Positions 27,542 to 36,143 are shown, counted from the first letter of the stretch. The stretch: 64,000 nucleotides of DNA from Alishewanella longhuensis (GCF_014653435.1 NZ_BNAO01000004.1:4741-68740); one strand, 5' to 3'. The notes: a model not told the origin generated them from the sequence alone. Translations and numbers: made by a program.

Positions 27542-28156
27542 ATGCAAGAAAGTTTAACCACTGCTCCTCCTCTCAACACCCAAGCGCTTGAACAGCTGGA
27601 ACTACAGCTGGAAACACTGCTGTTACGCCGTTATGGCGAGATCACAGAGCAACAACTGCTAAGTCTGTTACAAATAAAACCTCTCAGTGGCTTTACTGAC
27701 AGTCAGCTCGCGTTATTTCAGCTGCATTTTGTGTTGTATCATTTGTTGTATCGTATTGCGGAGCGCTGGATGCAAACCGAAACAGCCTATTTGGAAATCG
27801 GCTTAGCTCGGGTAAAGATTGCCCCCTGGCAAAATACTGTGCCGCAGCTGACCGACAGCAAAGGCGCTTATTACGCAGATTGGCGTAACTACTGGCGGAT
27901 GACGCCGCTAGCACTGAGTGAACGTTTAACGCAGTTCTGGCAATTTTATCAAAAGCGTTATGGCAGCGTCAGTGCAATTAGCTTATCTGACGATGAAGCA
28001 CTCTGTTTGTTACAGCTTGATTGGCCTTGTTCTTTAGTGGAACTTAAAAAAGCTTTTCGAAAGCAATCCTTAAAACATCATCCCGACCGTGGCGGCGATA
28101 AACAAAACTTTGTTCGCTTGTCACTTGCCTATAAAAAAGTATTACAACGTTTCTAA
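27542..28156 (+). CDS. DnaJ-related protein with C-terminal J domain
   Basis: A 204-residue cytoplasmic protein. The C-terminal 50 residues form a J domain with HPD at 180-182 (KHHPDRGGD), which would stimulate a DnaK ATPase. The N-terminal part (about 10-140) resembles the DNAJ_related family found in marine gamma-proteobacteria. The ATG follows the rplS terminator's T run directly, and there is no Shine-Dalgarno. The frame extends upstream into rplS, but that extension reads the terminator and ribosomal gene in another frame and is unlikely. Its client and partner are unknown. Confidence 0.75.
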   Translation: MQESLTTAPPLNTQALEQLELQLETLLLRRYGEITEQQLLSLLQIKPLSGFTDSQLALFQLHFVLYHLLYRIAERWMQTETAYLEIGLARVKIAPWQNTVPQLTDSKGAYYADWRNYWRMTPLALSERLTQFWQFYQKRYGSVSAISLSDDEALCLLQLDWPCSLVELKKAFRKQSLKHHPDRGGDKQNFVRLSLAYKKVLQRF

Positions 28157-28488
28157 CCCCCATTAGTTGCTACTGGCAAAACGGCGTATTTGTCGCACTG
28201 CCCAATTTTTGATGCTACTTTTTGTTGCTGACAGTGAGGCTATCAGGCCTATGCTTTTTGGCTCTCCTTAGTTTCGTAATTAAATGTGTACAAAATTAAT
28301 TTTGATAAAATCCTGAGGAATCCTTTATTTTATTGGCTTACATGGTTGACGTCTTGCCTGTTAATCCTTAGACTGCTGCTAAATGTAATTTAATTAATAC
28401 GTGCTGTAATTATAAGTGTACACTTGACTTGGCTGTTAAGCCAATTCGGTAAACAGATAGGCACAGCACAGTAACTGGAGTGGGTTAA
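28157..28488 (+). promoter_or_regulatory. aroF-tyrA upstream regulatory region
   Basis: This 332-base stretch has no convincing gene. It holds a good promoter, TTGACG (28346-28351), 17-base spacer, TAGACT (28369-28374), and further down TGTAAT-N6-TGTACA at 28405-28422. The latter matches 10 of 12 positions of the TyrR box TGTAAA-N6-TTTACA. A small stem TTGGCT / AGCCAA lies just after it (28429-28444). TyrR repression by tyrosine is the likely control, as for aroF in E. coli. Confidence 0.6.
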
Positions 28489-29547
28489 ATGAGTATGATC
28501 GTTGATGACTTGCGCATAGTGGCGCAAAAACCTTTAAGTTCACCAGCGGTATTAAAGAAAGTATTGCCGTTGTCAGAGCAGGGATCGGAGTTTGTGGCGA
28601 AAGCGCGCTTAGACATTGCGAATATCATTCATGGTATTGATAAGCGTTTATTAGTGGTAACGGGACCCTGCTCTATTCATGATCCGGTAGCGGCTATTGA
28701 GTATGCTAAAAAATTAAAAGCATTACAGCTGGCATACAGTGATAGCTTGTACATTGTGATGCGGGTGTACTTTGAAAAGCCGCGTACTACTGTGGGGTGG
28801 AAAGGGTTTATTAATGATCCGCATTTAGACGATTCCTTTGATTTGGAAACTGGCTTAACCTGGGGGCGGGAATTGCTGCTGAAAATGGTTGAGCTGGAGC
28901 TGCCAGTAGCAACGGAAGCCTTGGATCCGATAAGCCCACAATATATGTCTGATTTAATCAGCTGGGCGGCGATTGGCGCCCGTACCGTTGAATCCCAAAC
29001 ACACCGTGAAATGGCCAGTGGCCTTTCTATGCCGGTAGGTTTTAAAAATGGCACTGATGGTAGTCTGAGCGTAGCGCTTAACGCATTACAATCGGCAGCC
29101 AGTGGCCATACGTTTTTTGGTATCAATCAAAAAGGCGAAGTTAGCTTGGTGCAAACTGCTGGTAACCCTGATGGCCACATTATTTTGCGTGGTGGCGTTA
29201 AGCCTAATTACGATGCAGGCAGTATCAAAGCGGCGTTAGAGCAACTGGACAAGCTAAAATTACCGCGCGGTATAGTGGTCGATTGTAGCCATGGCAATTC
29301 GAGTAAAGATCATAATCGTCAGCCCGCTGTTGCTGAAGACGTTCTGGCGCAGCGTTTAGCAGGTAATGAGGCTATCATCGGTATTATGCTTGAGAGTCAC
29401 TTAAATGCAGGTAACCAAAAGTTGATTAATGGTAAAGCCGAGCATTATGGCGTCTCGATCACAGATGCTTGCATCGACTGGCAGACTACGGCGACGTTGT
29501 TGGCCCGTTTACATCAGCAAATGTTGCCTCTGCAAGCGGTGGCCTAA
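28489..29547 (+). CDS. aroF: 3-deoxy-7-phosphoheptulonate (DAHP) synthase, probably tyrosine-sensitive
   Basis: First enzyme of the shikimate pathway, condensing PEP and erythrose 4-phosphate. It is the class I-alpha (AroF/G/H) type: VVTGPCSIHDP, PRTTVGWKGFINDP, the metal/substrate stretch KNGTDGS, and DCSHGNSSKDH are all present. The 352 residues match E. coli AroF, AroG and AroH (348-356). The assignment to AroF rather than AroG rests on being directly upstream of tyrA and downstream of a TyrR-box-like site, not on isoform-specific residues. Confidence 0.9.
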   Translation: MSMIVDDLRIVAQKPLSSPAVLKKVLPLSEQGSEFVAKARLDIANIIHGIDKRLLVVTGPCSIHDPVAAIEYAKKLKALQLAYSDSLYIVMRVYFEKPRTTVGWKGFINDPHLDDSFDLETGLTWGRELLLKMVELELPVATEALDPISPQYMSDLISWAAIGARTVESQTHREMASGLSMPVGFKNGTDGSLSVALNALQSAASGHTFFGINQKGEVSLVQTAGNPDGHIILRGGVKPNYDAGSIKAALEQLDKLKLPRGIVVDCSHGNSSKDHNRQPAVAEDVLAQRLAGNEAIIGIMLESHLNAGNQKLINGKAEHYGVSITDACIDWQTTATLLARLHQQMLPLQAVA

Positions 29548-29551
29548 CAAG

Positions 29552-30685
29552 ATGACAGTAGAGAGTGCACAGCAGGCGTTACAGCCTTTACGGGAACAGA
29601 TTGACGCTATTGACAGCGAACTGGTTAAGCTTTTAGCTGCGCGCGCCAAAGTAACGGCTCAGGTGGGGCAAGTTAAACAACAATTTGCCTTACCCGTCTA
29701 TGTGCCAGAGCGTGAACAAGCGCTATTGCACGCCAGGCAGCAGCAAGCAGAGCAGGCCGGTGTATCGCCGGCACTGGTAGAGGATATTCTGCGGCGGATT
29801 ATGCGCGAGTCTTATGCTACCCAGGATAATCATTTTGTTTGTTGTCGCCCGGCGGGCGGTAAAGTGGTCGTGGTGGGTGGCGCAGGTGCCTTAGGCGCAC
29901 GTTTTGTCAGTTTATTGCAGCGTTCTGGTTATCAGGTGGCTATTCTGGAACAACACGATTGGCCTAATGCCGCTATGCTTTGTCAGGATGCGGTATTGGT
30001 ATTGCTGGCAGTGCCTATTACCTTAACTGAGCAGGTGATCGCGCAGCTACCCCCGCTGCCCGTGAACTGTGTACTGGCCGATCTTACCAGTATTAAAGCC
30101 AGACCGTTACAGGCGATGCTGACAAAACATCCTGGCCCGGTGCTTGGTTTGCATCCGATGTTTGGCCCGGACATCAACAATTTGATTAAACAGGTGGTGG
30201 TAGCCTGCCATGGTCGCGGCGAAGGGGACTATCAGTGGCTGTTAAAGCAATTAGTTATTTGGGGCGCAGAAATTACCTTTAAAGGTGCCAATGAACACGA
30301 TCATGCCATGCAGCTTATTCAGGCAATGCGGCATTTTTCGTCATTGGTGTATGGTGTGCATTTAGCAGAAGAAAAAGCAGATCTGTCGGAGTTACTGGCT
30401 CTCAGCTCGCCAATATACCGCCTGGAATTGGCTATGGTGGGCCGTTTGTTTGCGCAAAATGCTGAACTTTATGCTGATATTATGTTGTCATCCGGTGGGG
30501 TAGCGGCTTTGCTAGCACGGTATCAGCAGCGTTTCTCACAACTGCTGAGCTTGTTACAAACGCAGGACAAAGCCGGTTTGATGGCAGAGTTCGCTAAAGG
30601 CCAGCAATTTTTTGGTGATTTGGCGGGCGAGTTTTTGCAAGAAAGTAAGCAGTTACTACAAAAAGCGGCAGATGGGCGCAGTTAG
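29552..30685 (+). CDS. tyrA: Bifunctional chorismate mutase / prephenate dehydrogenase
   Basis: T-protein: converts chorismate to prephenate, then to 4-hydroxyphenylpyruvate for tyrosine synthesis. The AroQ chorismate mutase domain covers residues 1-88, with LREQIDAIDSELVKLLAAR. The NAD-binding dehydrogenase domain starts with VVVVGGAGALG at 105-115 and contains LGLHPMFGPD. The 377 residues compare with 373 in E. coli. The start is the ATG four bases after the aroF stop; a longer frame runs back into aroF and is spurious. It forms an operon with aroF. Confidence 0.95.
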   Translation: MTVESAQQALQPLREQIDAIDSELVKLLAARAKVTAQVGQVKQQFALPVYVPEREQALLHARQQQAEQAGVSPALVEDILRRIMRESYATQDNHFVCCRPAGGKVVVVGGAGALGARFVSLLQRSGYQVAILEQHDWPNAAMLCQDAVLVLLAVPITLTEQVIAQLPPLPVNCVLADLTSIKARPLQAMLTKHPGPVLGLHPMFGPDINNLIKQVVVACHGRGEGDYQWLLKQLVIWGAEITFKGANEHDHAMQLIQAMRHFSSLVYGVHLAEEKADLSELLALSSPIYRLELAMVGRLFAQNAELYADIMLSSGGVAALLARYQQRFSQLLSLLQTQDKAGLMAEFAKGQQFFGDLAGEFLQESKQLLQKAADGRS

Positions 30686-30699
30686 CGCCCTTCGTTTTT
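30674..30699 (+). terminator. Terminator of aroF-tyrA
   Basis: GGGCGC / GCGCCC around AGTTA, followed by TTCGTTTTT. The tyrA stop codon is in the loop and right arm. Confidence 0.8.
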
Positions 30700-30729
30700 C
30701 GTCAATGTTAGGCTGTGGCAGTAAACAAT

Positions 30730-31620
30730 TTAGTTGCTCGTGGCACCTAACTGATAAAAATCATAAATAATCTGCCAGGCTTGTTCCGGTGTATCGACAT
30801 ATTGGATGAGCTCCAGATCCTGTGGGCTGATCAGTCCCTCTTCTGAAAGCATGTCAAAGTTAATCAACTTTTGCCAAAATGCCTTATCGTACAAAATGAC
30901 CGGTACGCGCTCGGCCTTGCGGGTTTGAATCAGGGTGAGTGTTTCAAAGAGTTCGTCTAGCGTACCAAAGCCGCCGGGGAAGGCTACCAAAGCCCGGGCC
31001 CGTTGTAAAAAGTGCATTTTACGAATAGCAAAGTAGTGAAACTGAAAACAAAATTCCGGTGTGATATACGGGTTGGGGTTTTGCTCTTTGGGTAGCACGA
31101 TATTTAAACCAATGCTCTTACCATTAGCGTCCATGGCGCCGCGATTGGCCGCTTCCATAATGCCTGGACCGCCGCCACTGATAATCATTAAGGCAGATCC
31201 CGGATGCTGGCAACTATGCGCTGTGACCAACCGGGCAAAGGTTTGTGATGCAATATAATACTGGCTATTGCGTAAGTCGCGCTGGGCTTTTTGTAAAGCG
31301 CTAATTGCATTTGGGTTATCTGGCTCAGCCGCATAATGTTGTTGTACTTGTTCCAGTTGCTGCTCTGCTTGTTCAGGTGATAAAAAGCGAGCGCTACCGA
31401 ATACCACCACTGTAGCATTAATATTATTTTGTTCCAGTACCAGTTGTGGCTTTAAATATTCCAGTTGCAGACGCACATGTCGTAGCTCATCTTGCATTAG
31501 AAAGCCGTTATCAGCAAAAGCCAGTTTATAGGAATCGTGGTCTTGCAGCCGGGTAATGGCCTCCAGAGATTCTTGTGCGGTAGTAAAATGGCGCTTGTAA
31601 AGCGTATTACATTCAGACAT
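30730..31620 (-). CDS. LOG-family (TIGR00730-type) Rossmann-fold protein
   Basis: A 296-residue protein of the LOG / lysine-decarboxylase-like family, whose characterised members are nucleotide 5'-monophosphate phosphoribohydrolases. Family motifs are SGGGPGIMEAANRGA at about 148-162 and FPGGFGTLDELFE at 214-226. The N-terminal 65 residues precede the Rossmann core, making this longer than the minimal type. The start is the ATG with AAGGAG eight bases upstream; the frame runs further but lacks such a signal. It is divergent from the Na/Pi transporter gene. The substrate cannot be named from sequence. Confidence 0.82.
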   Translation of the reverse strand: MSECNTLYKRHFTTAQESLEAITRLQDHDSYKLAFADNGFLMQDELRHVRLQLEYLKPQLVLEQNNINATVVVFGSARFLSPEQAEQQLEQVQQHYAAEPDNPNAISALQKAQRDLRNSQYYIASQTFARLVTAHSCQHPGSALMIISGGGPGIMEAANRGAMDANGKSIGLNIVLPKEQNPNPYITPEFCFQFHYFAIRKMHFLQRARALVAFPGGFGTLDELFETLTLIQTRKAERVPVILYDKAFWQKLINFDMLSEEGLISPQDLELIQYVDTPEQAWQIIYDFYQLGATSN

Positions 31621-31703
31621 AAATAAAGCTCCTTGCAGAAAACTTTCTGCGCGGTTATTTGACACAGCGCAGGCAACATATTGTAGAGTTGGGTTATAAC
31701 AGA

Positions 31704-31727
31704 TATACCCAAAACAGCTCAAGCAAC
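31704..31727 (-). repeat. TATACCC dispersed element, copy 2 (degenerate)
   Basis: It starts TATACCCAAAACAGCTCAAG, sharing the first ten bases with the other two copies and then diverging with a one-base insertion. It lies in the divergent gap between the LOG gene and the Na/Pi gene, oriented toward the LOG gene. Confidence 0.45.
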
Positions 31728-31778
31728 GGATGTCAGTAACTGCAGCGGTTTTGGCTACTGAATAACAAAAGGACAGGT

Positions 31779-33383
31779 ATGTGGTCTGATATTTTAATGG
31801 GGTTAGGGGCACTTGGCCTAATTTTGCTTGGCATGGATTGGTTGAGTAAGGGGTTAAAAACTGCAGCTGGCCCGGCACTTATGCAGTTTTTACAACGCTG
31901 GACTTCGCGGCCCTGGCAAGGTGTACTTTTTGGCACAGCGGCAACGGTTGCGGTGCAATCCTCCACAGTTTTAACCGTTACTACCATCGGCTTTGTGAAT
32001 GCCGGCGTATTGTCGCTACAAAACGCGGCCTTTGTGATCTACGGCAGCAACGTCGGTACTTCTTTAACCGGCTGGTTTGTGGCGTTAGTGGGTTTGCAAT
32101 TTAAAATTGATGCCTTGGCGTTACCCATGATCGGGGTTGGTGCTATTTTAAAATTGTTTGCCAAAAAAAGTCGTGCTCAGGGTATCGGTGAGGCGTTAAT
32201 TGGCTTTGGCATATTTTTCTTAGGCTTGGCTTATCTAAAAGACAGCTTTGATGCGGTTTTTGTGGATATTGAGTTTGCGGCGTTAAGTCAGTTGGGATTT
32301 TGGGGCATTCTGCTTGGCGTCTTGCTGGGTACACTACTCAGTGTGGTGATGCAGGCGTCTATTGCCGTCATCGCGCTGGTCATTACTGCAGTATCAGCTG
32401 GTGTACTGCCCCTGCCACTAGCCGCTGCCTTTGTGATTGGGGCTAATCTTGGGACTACCTCTACCGCCATTATCTCCACCTTAGCGGCGACAGCTAAAGC
32501 TAAACGTTTAGCCATGCTGCATGTGATCTTTAATATTATTACCGGCGTGGCCGCTATGCTGATTTTAAGCCCATTGTTGTGGCTGATTGGCGTACTACAA
32601 GATGCGTTGTTTCAAGATCCCAATCCGGCAATTAGCTTGGCGCTATTTCATACCTTATTCAATTTGTTAGGGGTGATTTTAATGTGGCCGTTAACGGGCC
32701 GTTTGGTGCTATTTTTAAATGGTCGTTTTCGATCTCAAACAATTGGTCAGCTGCGTGTCCTGGATGCGTCGAGTTTAAGTATTCCTGCTGTGGCCATTAG
32801 AACATTAAGTATCGAAAGTTTGCGGGTTGCCCAGCTGATAAGTGGTCAGGCGTTAGCGCTTAGTCAGGGCAAGGAATTAAATGGCGAAATGCAGGAACAT
32901 ATCCGGCAATTGCAAAACGAAATTAACCATTATTTGTTGCAACTTGGCAAAAATCCGTTAGCAGAACGCGAGGCAAAGGCGTTAAACGAGTTGGTAAAAA
33001 ACTTACTTCGCTTAGAGATGACGTTGCAATTGTTGCCAGAGCTAGCGGCACAGGTACAGCGTGATCCTCAGGCCTTTGTCCCTGAGCAGGTTTTTTGGCA
33101 GCAGTTGGTTGCGGCGCACTGGCCTGCCGATGCGCAAGCGGTACGCAGCAGCTATCGGGAACTCATGCGGCAACGACAGAAGCTTAAAGATCAGCTTTAC
33201 TTACTGGTCTTAACCGAACGGGTTAGTAACGACTCAGGTGGTGATCAATTACTCCGCTATGCCGAATTACGCCGTTTTAATCAGCAGTTGACTCGCGCTA
33301 TGTTGGCATTAGCGAATTTACAGGGTCAGTCTGATAACCCAGATACTAAACCCAGCAATGAGGATGTTCAGGATGCCAGTTAA
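31779..33383 (+). CDS. Na/Pi cotransporter family protein
   Basis: Inner-membrane transporter of the NptA / PF02690 type, which moves phosphate with sodium. Two inverted hydrophobic repeats carry the family's QSS motif and its equivalent: VAVQSSTVLTVTTIGFVNAG in the first, and VVMQASIAVIALVITAVSAG with GANLGTTSTAIIS in the second. The last 190 residues form a soluble helical PhoU-like domain. Length is 534 residues. AAAGGA lies before the ATG. Its 3' end overlaps the next gene by 11 bases, suggesting coupling. Confidence 0.87.
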   Translation: MWSDILMGLGALGLILLGMDWLSKGLKTAAGPALMQFLQRWTSRPWQGVLFGTAATVAVQSSTVLTVTTIGFVNAGVLSLQNAAFVIYGSNVGTSLTGWFVALVGLQFKIDALALPMIGVGAILKLFAKKSRAQGIGEALIGFGIFFLGLAYLKDSFDAVFVDIEFAALSQLGFWGILLGVLLGTLLSVVMQASIAVIALVITAVSAGVLPLPLAAAFVIGANLGTTSTAIISTLAATAKAKRLAMLHVIFNIITGVAAMLILSPLLWLIGVLQDALFQDPNPAISLALFHTLFNLLGVILMWPLTGRLVLFLNGRFRSQTIGQLRVLDASSLSIPAVAIRTLSIESLRVAQLISGQALALSQGKELNGEMQEHIRQLQNEINHYLLQLGKNPLAEREAKALNELVKNLLRLEMTLQLLPELAAQVQRDPQAFVPEQVFWQQLVAAHWPADAQAVRSSYRELMRQRQKLKDQLYLLVLTERVSNDSGGDQLLRYAELRRFNQQLTRAMLALANLQGQSDNPDTKPSNEDVQDAS

Positions 33384-34779
33384 TGCCAGTTTAACCTTTA
33401 TTGGGGCGGCCCAGCAGGTCACCGGTTCTTGCTATTTGTTGCAATTAAACCAGCAACAATTTTTATTAGACTGCGGCATGGTGCAGGGTGCTGATCAGGT
33501 ACGGGAGTGGCACAAATTCCGTTTCCCTTTTAAACCCAAAGAGATCGATGCTGTGGTGCTATCGCATGCCCATATCGATCATAGTGGTCTACTACCCTTG
33601 TTAGTGGCAAAAGGTTTTAAAGGTAAGATCTATTGCACCCCCGGCACCGCCGAGCTGTTACCCGTGTTACTAAAAGACTCAGTAAACTTATATTTAAAAG
33701 ATTTAGAGTGGCAAAATAAAAAAGCGGCCCGCGCGGGTAAGAAAATACAGGAACCCGTGATGGCAGTAAAAGACGCCGAGCGGGTGTCTGAACTGGTGCA
33801 AACGCTGAGTTATAATAAACGCGGTTTTCCACTGCCGGGTGTCGAATTGGAGTTTGCTGACGCTGGCCATATTCTGGGCTCAGCCATAGTGCAGCTTTGG
33901 TTAAAAGGTAAGCAGGCTATGCGTAAGCTGGTGTTCTCCGGCGATTTGGGCAATCCTGCTACGGTGTTGCTGCCGGCGGCAACCGAGATCCCACAAGCGG
34001 ATATCGTCTTGATGGAAAGTACCTATGGTAACCGCGATCATCAGCCCTTAGCCAATACCATTGAAGAATTTGCCACTGCCTTGTCAGAAGCTTATGACGC
34101 TGGCGGCAATGTGTTTATTCCGGCTTTTGCCTTAGGTCGCTCACAAGAGATTTTATATTATCTCGCTTTGTTATATCGTCAGGGCCGCTTGAAGCAGCGC
34201 TTAGTGTTTCTTGATAGCCCGATGGCGATTAGTATTACCAAAATTTATGACGATTATCTGCACCGGCTGGATCAAGTCGACTTGGATCGCATTGGCTATA
34301 AAAAAGGCATGACCTTAGAGCAGTTGCTACCGATGCTAAAATTATCAGAAAGCATTGAAGATTCGATGGCCATTAACCGGGTAACGCACGGTGCCATTAT
34401 TATTGCCGGCAGCGGTATGTGTAATGGTGGCCGCATAGTGCATCATTTAAAACATAATCTGTGGAAGAACACCAACCATCTTATTTTTGTTGGCTTTCAG
34501 GCGCGTGGCACCCTAGGACGGCGGCTGGTGGATGGCGAAAAACGGGTGAAAATGTTTGGTCAGGATATCGTGGTAAAAGCCAGAGTGCACACCATTGGAG
34601 GGTTCTCAGCGCATGCCGGGCAGGCAGAGCTATTGCAATGGGCCAAAGCCATTGCCGGTGAACCTGCTTTTTATCTGGTACATGGTGAGCCTGAAGCGCA
34701 ATTAGTATTACAACAGAAGCTCGCTGAGATAGGAATTACTGCTCAAATCCCGGTGAAAGGTGAGGTGTTAAGGTTTTAA
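33373..34779 (+). CDS. Metallo-beta-lactamase-fold RNA nuclease with beta-CASP domain
   Basis: A 468-residue protein of the exonuclease/endonuclease family related to CPSF73/Ysh1 and bacterial beta-CASP RNases. The metal motif HAHIDH is at residues 65-70. The beta-CASP domain follows (FIPAFALGRSQEILYYL), and the C-terminal RMMBL motif is GGFSAHAGQAELLQW. Three in-frame ATGs lie within 16 bases; the third is chosen because the family starts close to LTFIGAAQQVTGSC and GAGG lies 10 bases upstream. RNA is the expected substrate, but this is family-level knowledge only. Confidence 0.85.
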   Translation: MPVNASLTFIGAAQQVTGSCYLLQLNQQQFLLDCGMVQGADQVREWHKFRFPFKPKEIDAVVLSHAHIDHSGLLPLLVAKGFKGKIYCTPGTAELLPVLLKDSVNLYLKDLEWQNKKAARAGKKIQEPVMAVKDAERVSELVQTLSYNKRGFPLPGVELEFADAGHILGSAIVQLWLKGKQAMRKLVFSGDLGNPATVLLPAATEIPQADIVLMESTYGNRDHQPLANTIEEFATALSEAYDAGGNVFIPAFALGRSQEILYYLALLYRQGRLKQRLVFLDSPMAISITKIYDDYLHRLDQVDLDRIGYKKGMTLEQLLPMLKLSESIEDSMAINRVTHGAIIIAGSGMCNGGRIVHHLKHNLWKNTNHLIFVGFQARGTLGRRLVDGEKRVKMFGQDIVVKARVHTIGGFSAHAGQAELLQWAKAIAGEPAFYLVHGEPEAQLVLQQKLAEIGITAQIPVKGEVLRF

Positions 34780-34797
34780 CCGCCAGCTAAGATAATA

Positions 34798-34825
34798 AGC
34801 GCCAATCTGACGGATGATTGGCGCT
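34798..34825. terminator. Stem-loop between the beta-CASP gene and pheA
   Basis: AGCGCCAATC / GATTGGCGCT form a perfect 10-base stem with an 8-base loop, between convergent genes. The minus-strand side is followed by TTATTATCTT, so it probably ends pheA transcription best. Confidence 0.7.
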
Positions 34826-34834
34826 AATTGCGTA

Positions 34835-35986
34835 CTAGCTTTGCGGCTGGGTAGGCGTAATATCATCACTGGGATAGCAGCCCAACACTTTGACAAACTT
34901 AGTAATATTATTAAGCTCTTCCAGTGCCCGCGTCATTGCATAGTCACTGAGATTCGCCGCTACATCGACATAAAACATTTCTTCCCACGGGTTGCCAGGA
35001 ATAGGCCGTGATTCCAGCTTGCTCATGCTGATACCATGCTGTTTTAGCACCAACAAGGCCTCTACCAAGGCACCGGGTTGCTGCCCGGTATACATAATAA
35101 AGGTGGTTTTCGCCGGTATGGCTTTAGCAACATTGACGGCTTTACGCGCCACTACGATAAAGCGGCTGACATTGTCTTTTTGATTGGCTAATTGCCGGGT
35201 CAGTACTTCTAATCCATATAATTTGCCACCCTCTTCGCCACCAATGGCAATAATAGTTGGGTCCTGCAGTTCTTTAACTTTGGCAAAAGCCGCCGACGAG
35301 CTATCGCAGTAATCAATTTTGACATTGGTTAACCCCAGCAAAAACTGGCTACACTGGGCAATAACCTGCGGGTGTGAACAGACTTGACGGATTTTAGACA
35401 GATCGGTACCAGGTAACCCTAATAAGCAGTGTTCAATTGGATGCGTTAGTTCCCCGACTATCGATAAGCGGGTGTGCTGCAAAATATCGTACACTTCGTT
35501 AATGGAACCGGACGAGGTATTTTCAATAGGTAATAGCGCATAATCGGCATGACCGGTTTCAACCGCGTTGACAATTTCATTAAAACTATCACAGCCTAGT
35601 TCAATAATTTGCTCGGCACGACGGGTAAAGTACTTCTGCGTTGCCCAGTAACTGTATGAACCCTGACCACCCAAGAAAGCCACTCTCACAGCTTGTGAGT
35701 TATCACCATTTAACTGCCCTTGCACCTTGGCTTGTTGTTGTAATACCGAGTCTTCAATAATCACATGGAAGATACGGGTAACGTATTGGGCATCTAGCCC
35801 TTGCAGTTTGCCTTTTTCAATTAAAGACAGCAGCAATTCCTGCTCCCGTTTGGTATCGCGTATCGGTTTATTTTGTGACAGCTTAGCCTCAGCCACCGCC
35901 AGTGCTAAACCGCGGCGCTTAGCCAATAAGCCAAGTAACTGCTGATCTGTATCACTAATCGCTTGCCGGATGTCGTGTAATTCCAT
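34835..35986 (-). CDS. pheA: Bifunctional chorismate mutase / prephenate dehydratase
   Basis: P-protein: chorismate to prephenate to phenylpyruvate, the branch to phenylalanine. The AroQ mutase domain covers about residues 1-90 (ELHDIRQAISDTDQQLLGLLAKR). The dehydratase domain has FLGGQGSYSYWATQKYF and the catalytic PIENTSSGSI. A C-terminal ACT domain with SKLESRPIPGNPWEEMFYVD binds phenylalanine for feedback. The 383 residues compare with 386 in E. coli. The ATG with GAGG six bases upstream is preferred over one six codons earlier. It is preceded by a Phe-codon leader peptide and terminator. Confidence 0.96.
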   Translation of the reverse strand: MELHDIRQAISDTDQQLLGLLAKRRGLALAVAEAKLSQNKPIRDTKREQELLLSLIEKGKLQGLDAQYVTRIFHVIIEDSVLQQQAKVQGQLNGDNSQAVRVAFLGGQGSYSYWATQKYFTRRAEQIIELGCDSFNEIVNAVETGHADYALLPIENTSSGSINEVYDILQHTRLSIVGELTHPIEHCLLGLPGTDLSKIRQVCSHPQVIAQCSQFLLGLTNVKIDYCDSSSAAFAKVKELQDPTIIAIGGEEGGKLYGLEVLTRQLANQKDNVSRFIVVARKAVNVAKAIPAKTTFIMYTGQQPGALVEALLVLKQHGISMSKLESRPIPGNPWEEMFYVDVAANLSDYAMTRALEELNNITKFVKVLGCYPSDDITPTQPQS

Positions 35987-36022
35987 GTTATGCCTCATGC
36001 TCATAAAGCGGGTAAAATTGCC

Positions 36023-36053
36023 AAAAAAAAACCTCCCAGTTTGGGAGGTTTTT
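36023..36053 (-). terminator. pheA attenuator terminator
   Basis: On the minus strand, AAAAACCTCCCA / TGGGAGGTTTTT form a 12-base stem with a 3-base loop, ending in a run of nine U residues. It lies between the leader peptide and pheA. Its left arm ACCUCCCA (36042-36049) can instead pair with UGGGGGGU (36080-36087) at the end of the leader peptide gene. Confidence 0.9.
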
Positions 36054-36077
36054 AGCTTTTCGTGCGCGCACGGTCAG

Positions 36078-36137
36078 CTACCCCCCAGAACAGGTGGTAA
36101 AGCTAAAAAAACCGAGTGCGAAAATAATCGTGTGCAT
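36078..36137 (-). CDS. pheL: pheA leader peptide (PheL-like)
   Basis: A 19-residue open frame, MHTIIFALGFFSFTTCSGG, ends 91 bases before the pheA ATG. It has four Phe codons, three of them within residues 10-13. Ribosome stalling at these codons when Phe-tRNA is scarce would leave the terminal GGG GGG TAG region free to pair with the left arm of the terminator, allowing read-through into pheA. A ribosome reaching the stop codon would cover that region and permit termination. The sequence is unlike E. coli PheL, but position and logic match. No clear Shine-Dalgarno is seen. Confidence 0.8.
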   Translation of the reverse strand: MHTIIFALGFFSFTTCSGG

Positions 36138-36143
36138 GCTGAC

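Noticed and set aside
28212-28271. 19-codon frame upstream of aroF considered as a leader peptide
   Set aside because: It has no Tyr codons and only two Phe codons, no terminator follows, and it lies far upstream of the promoter.
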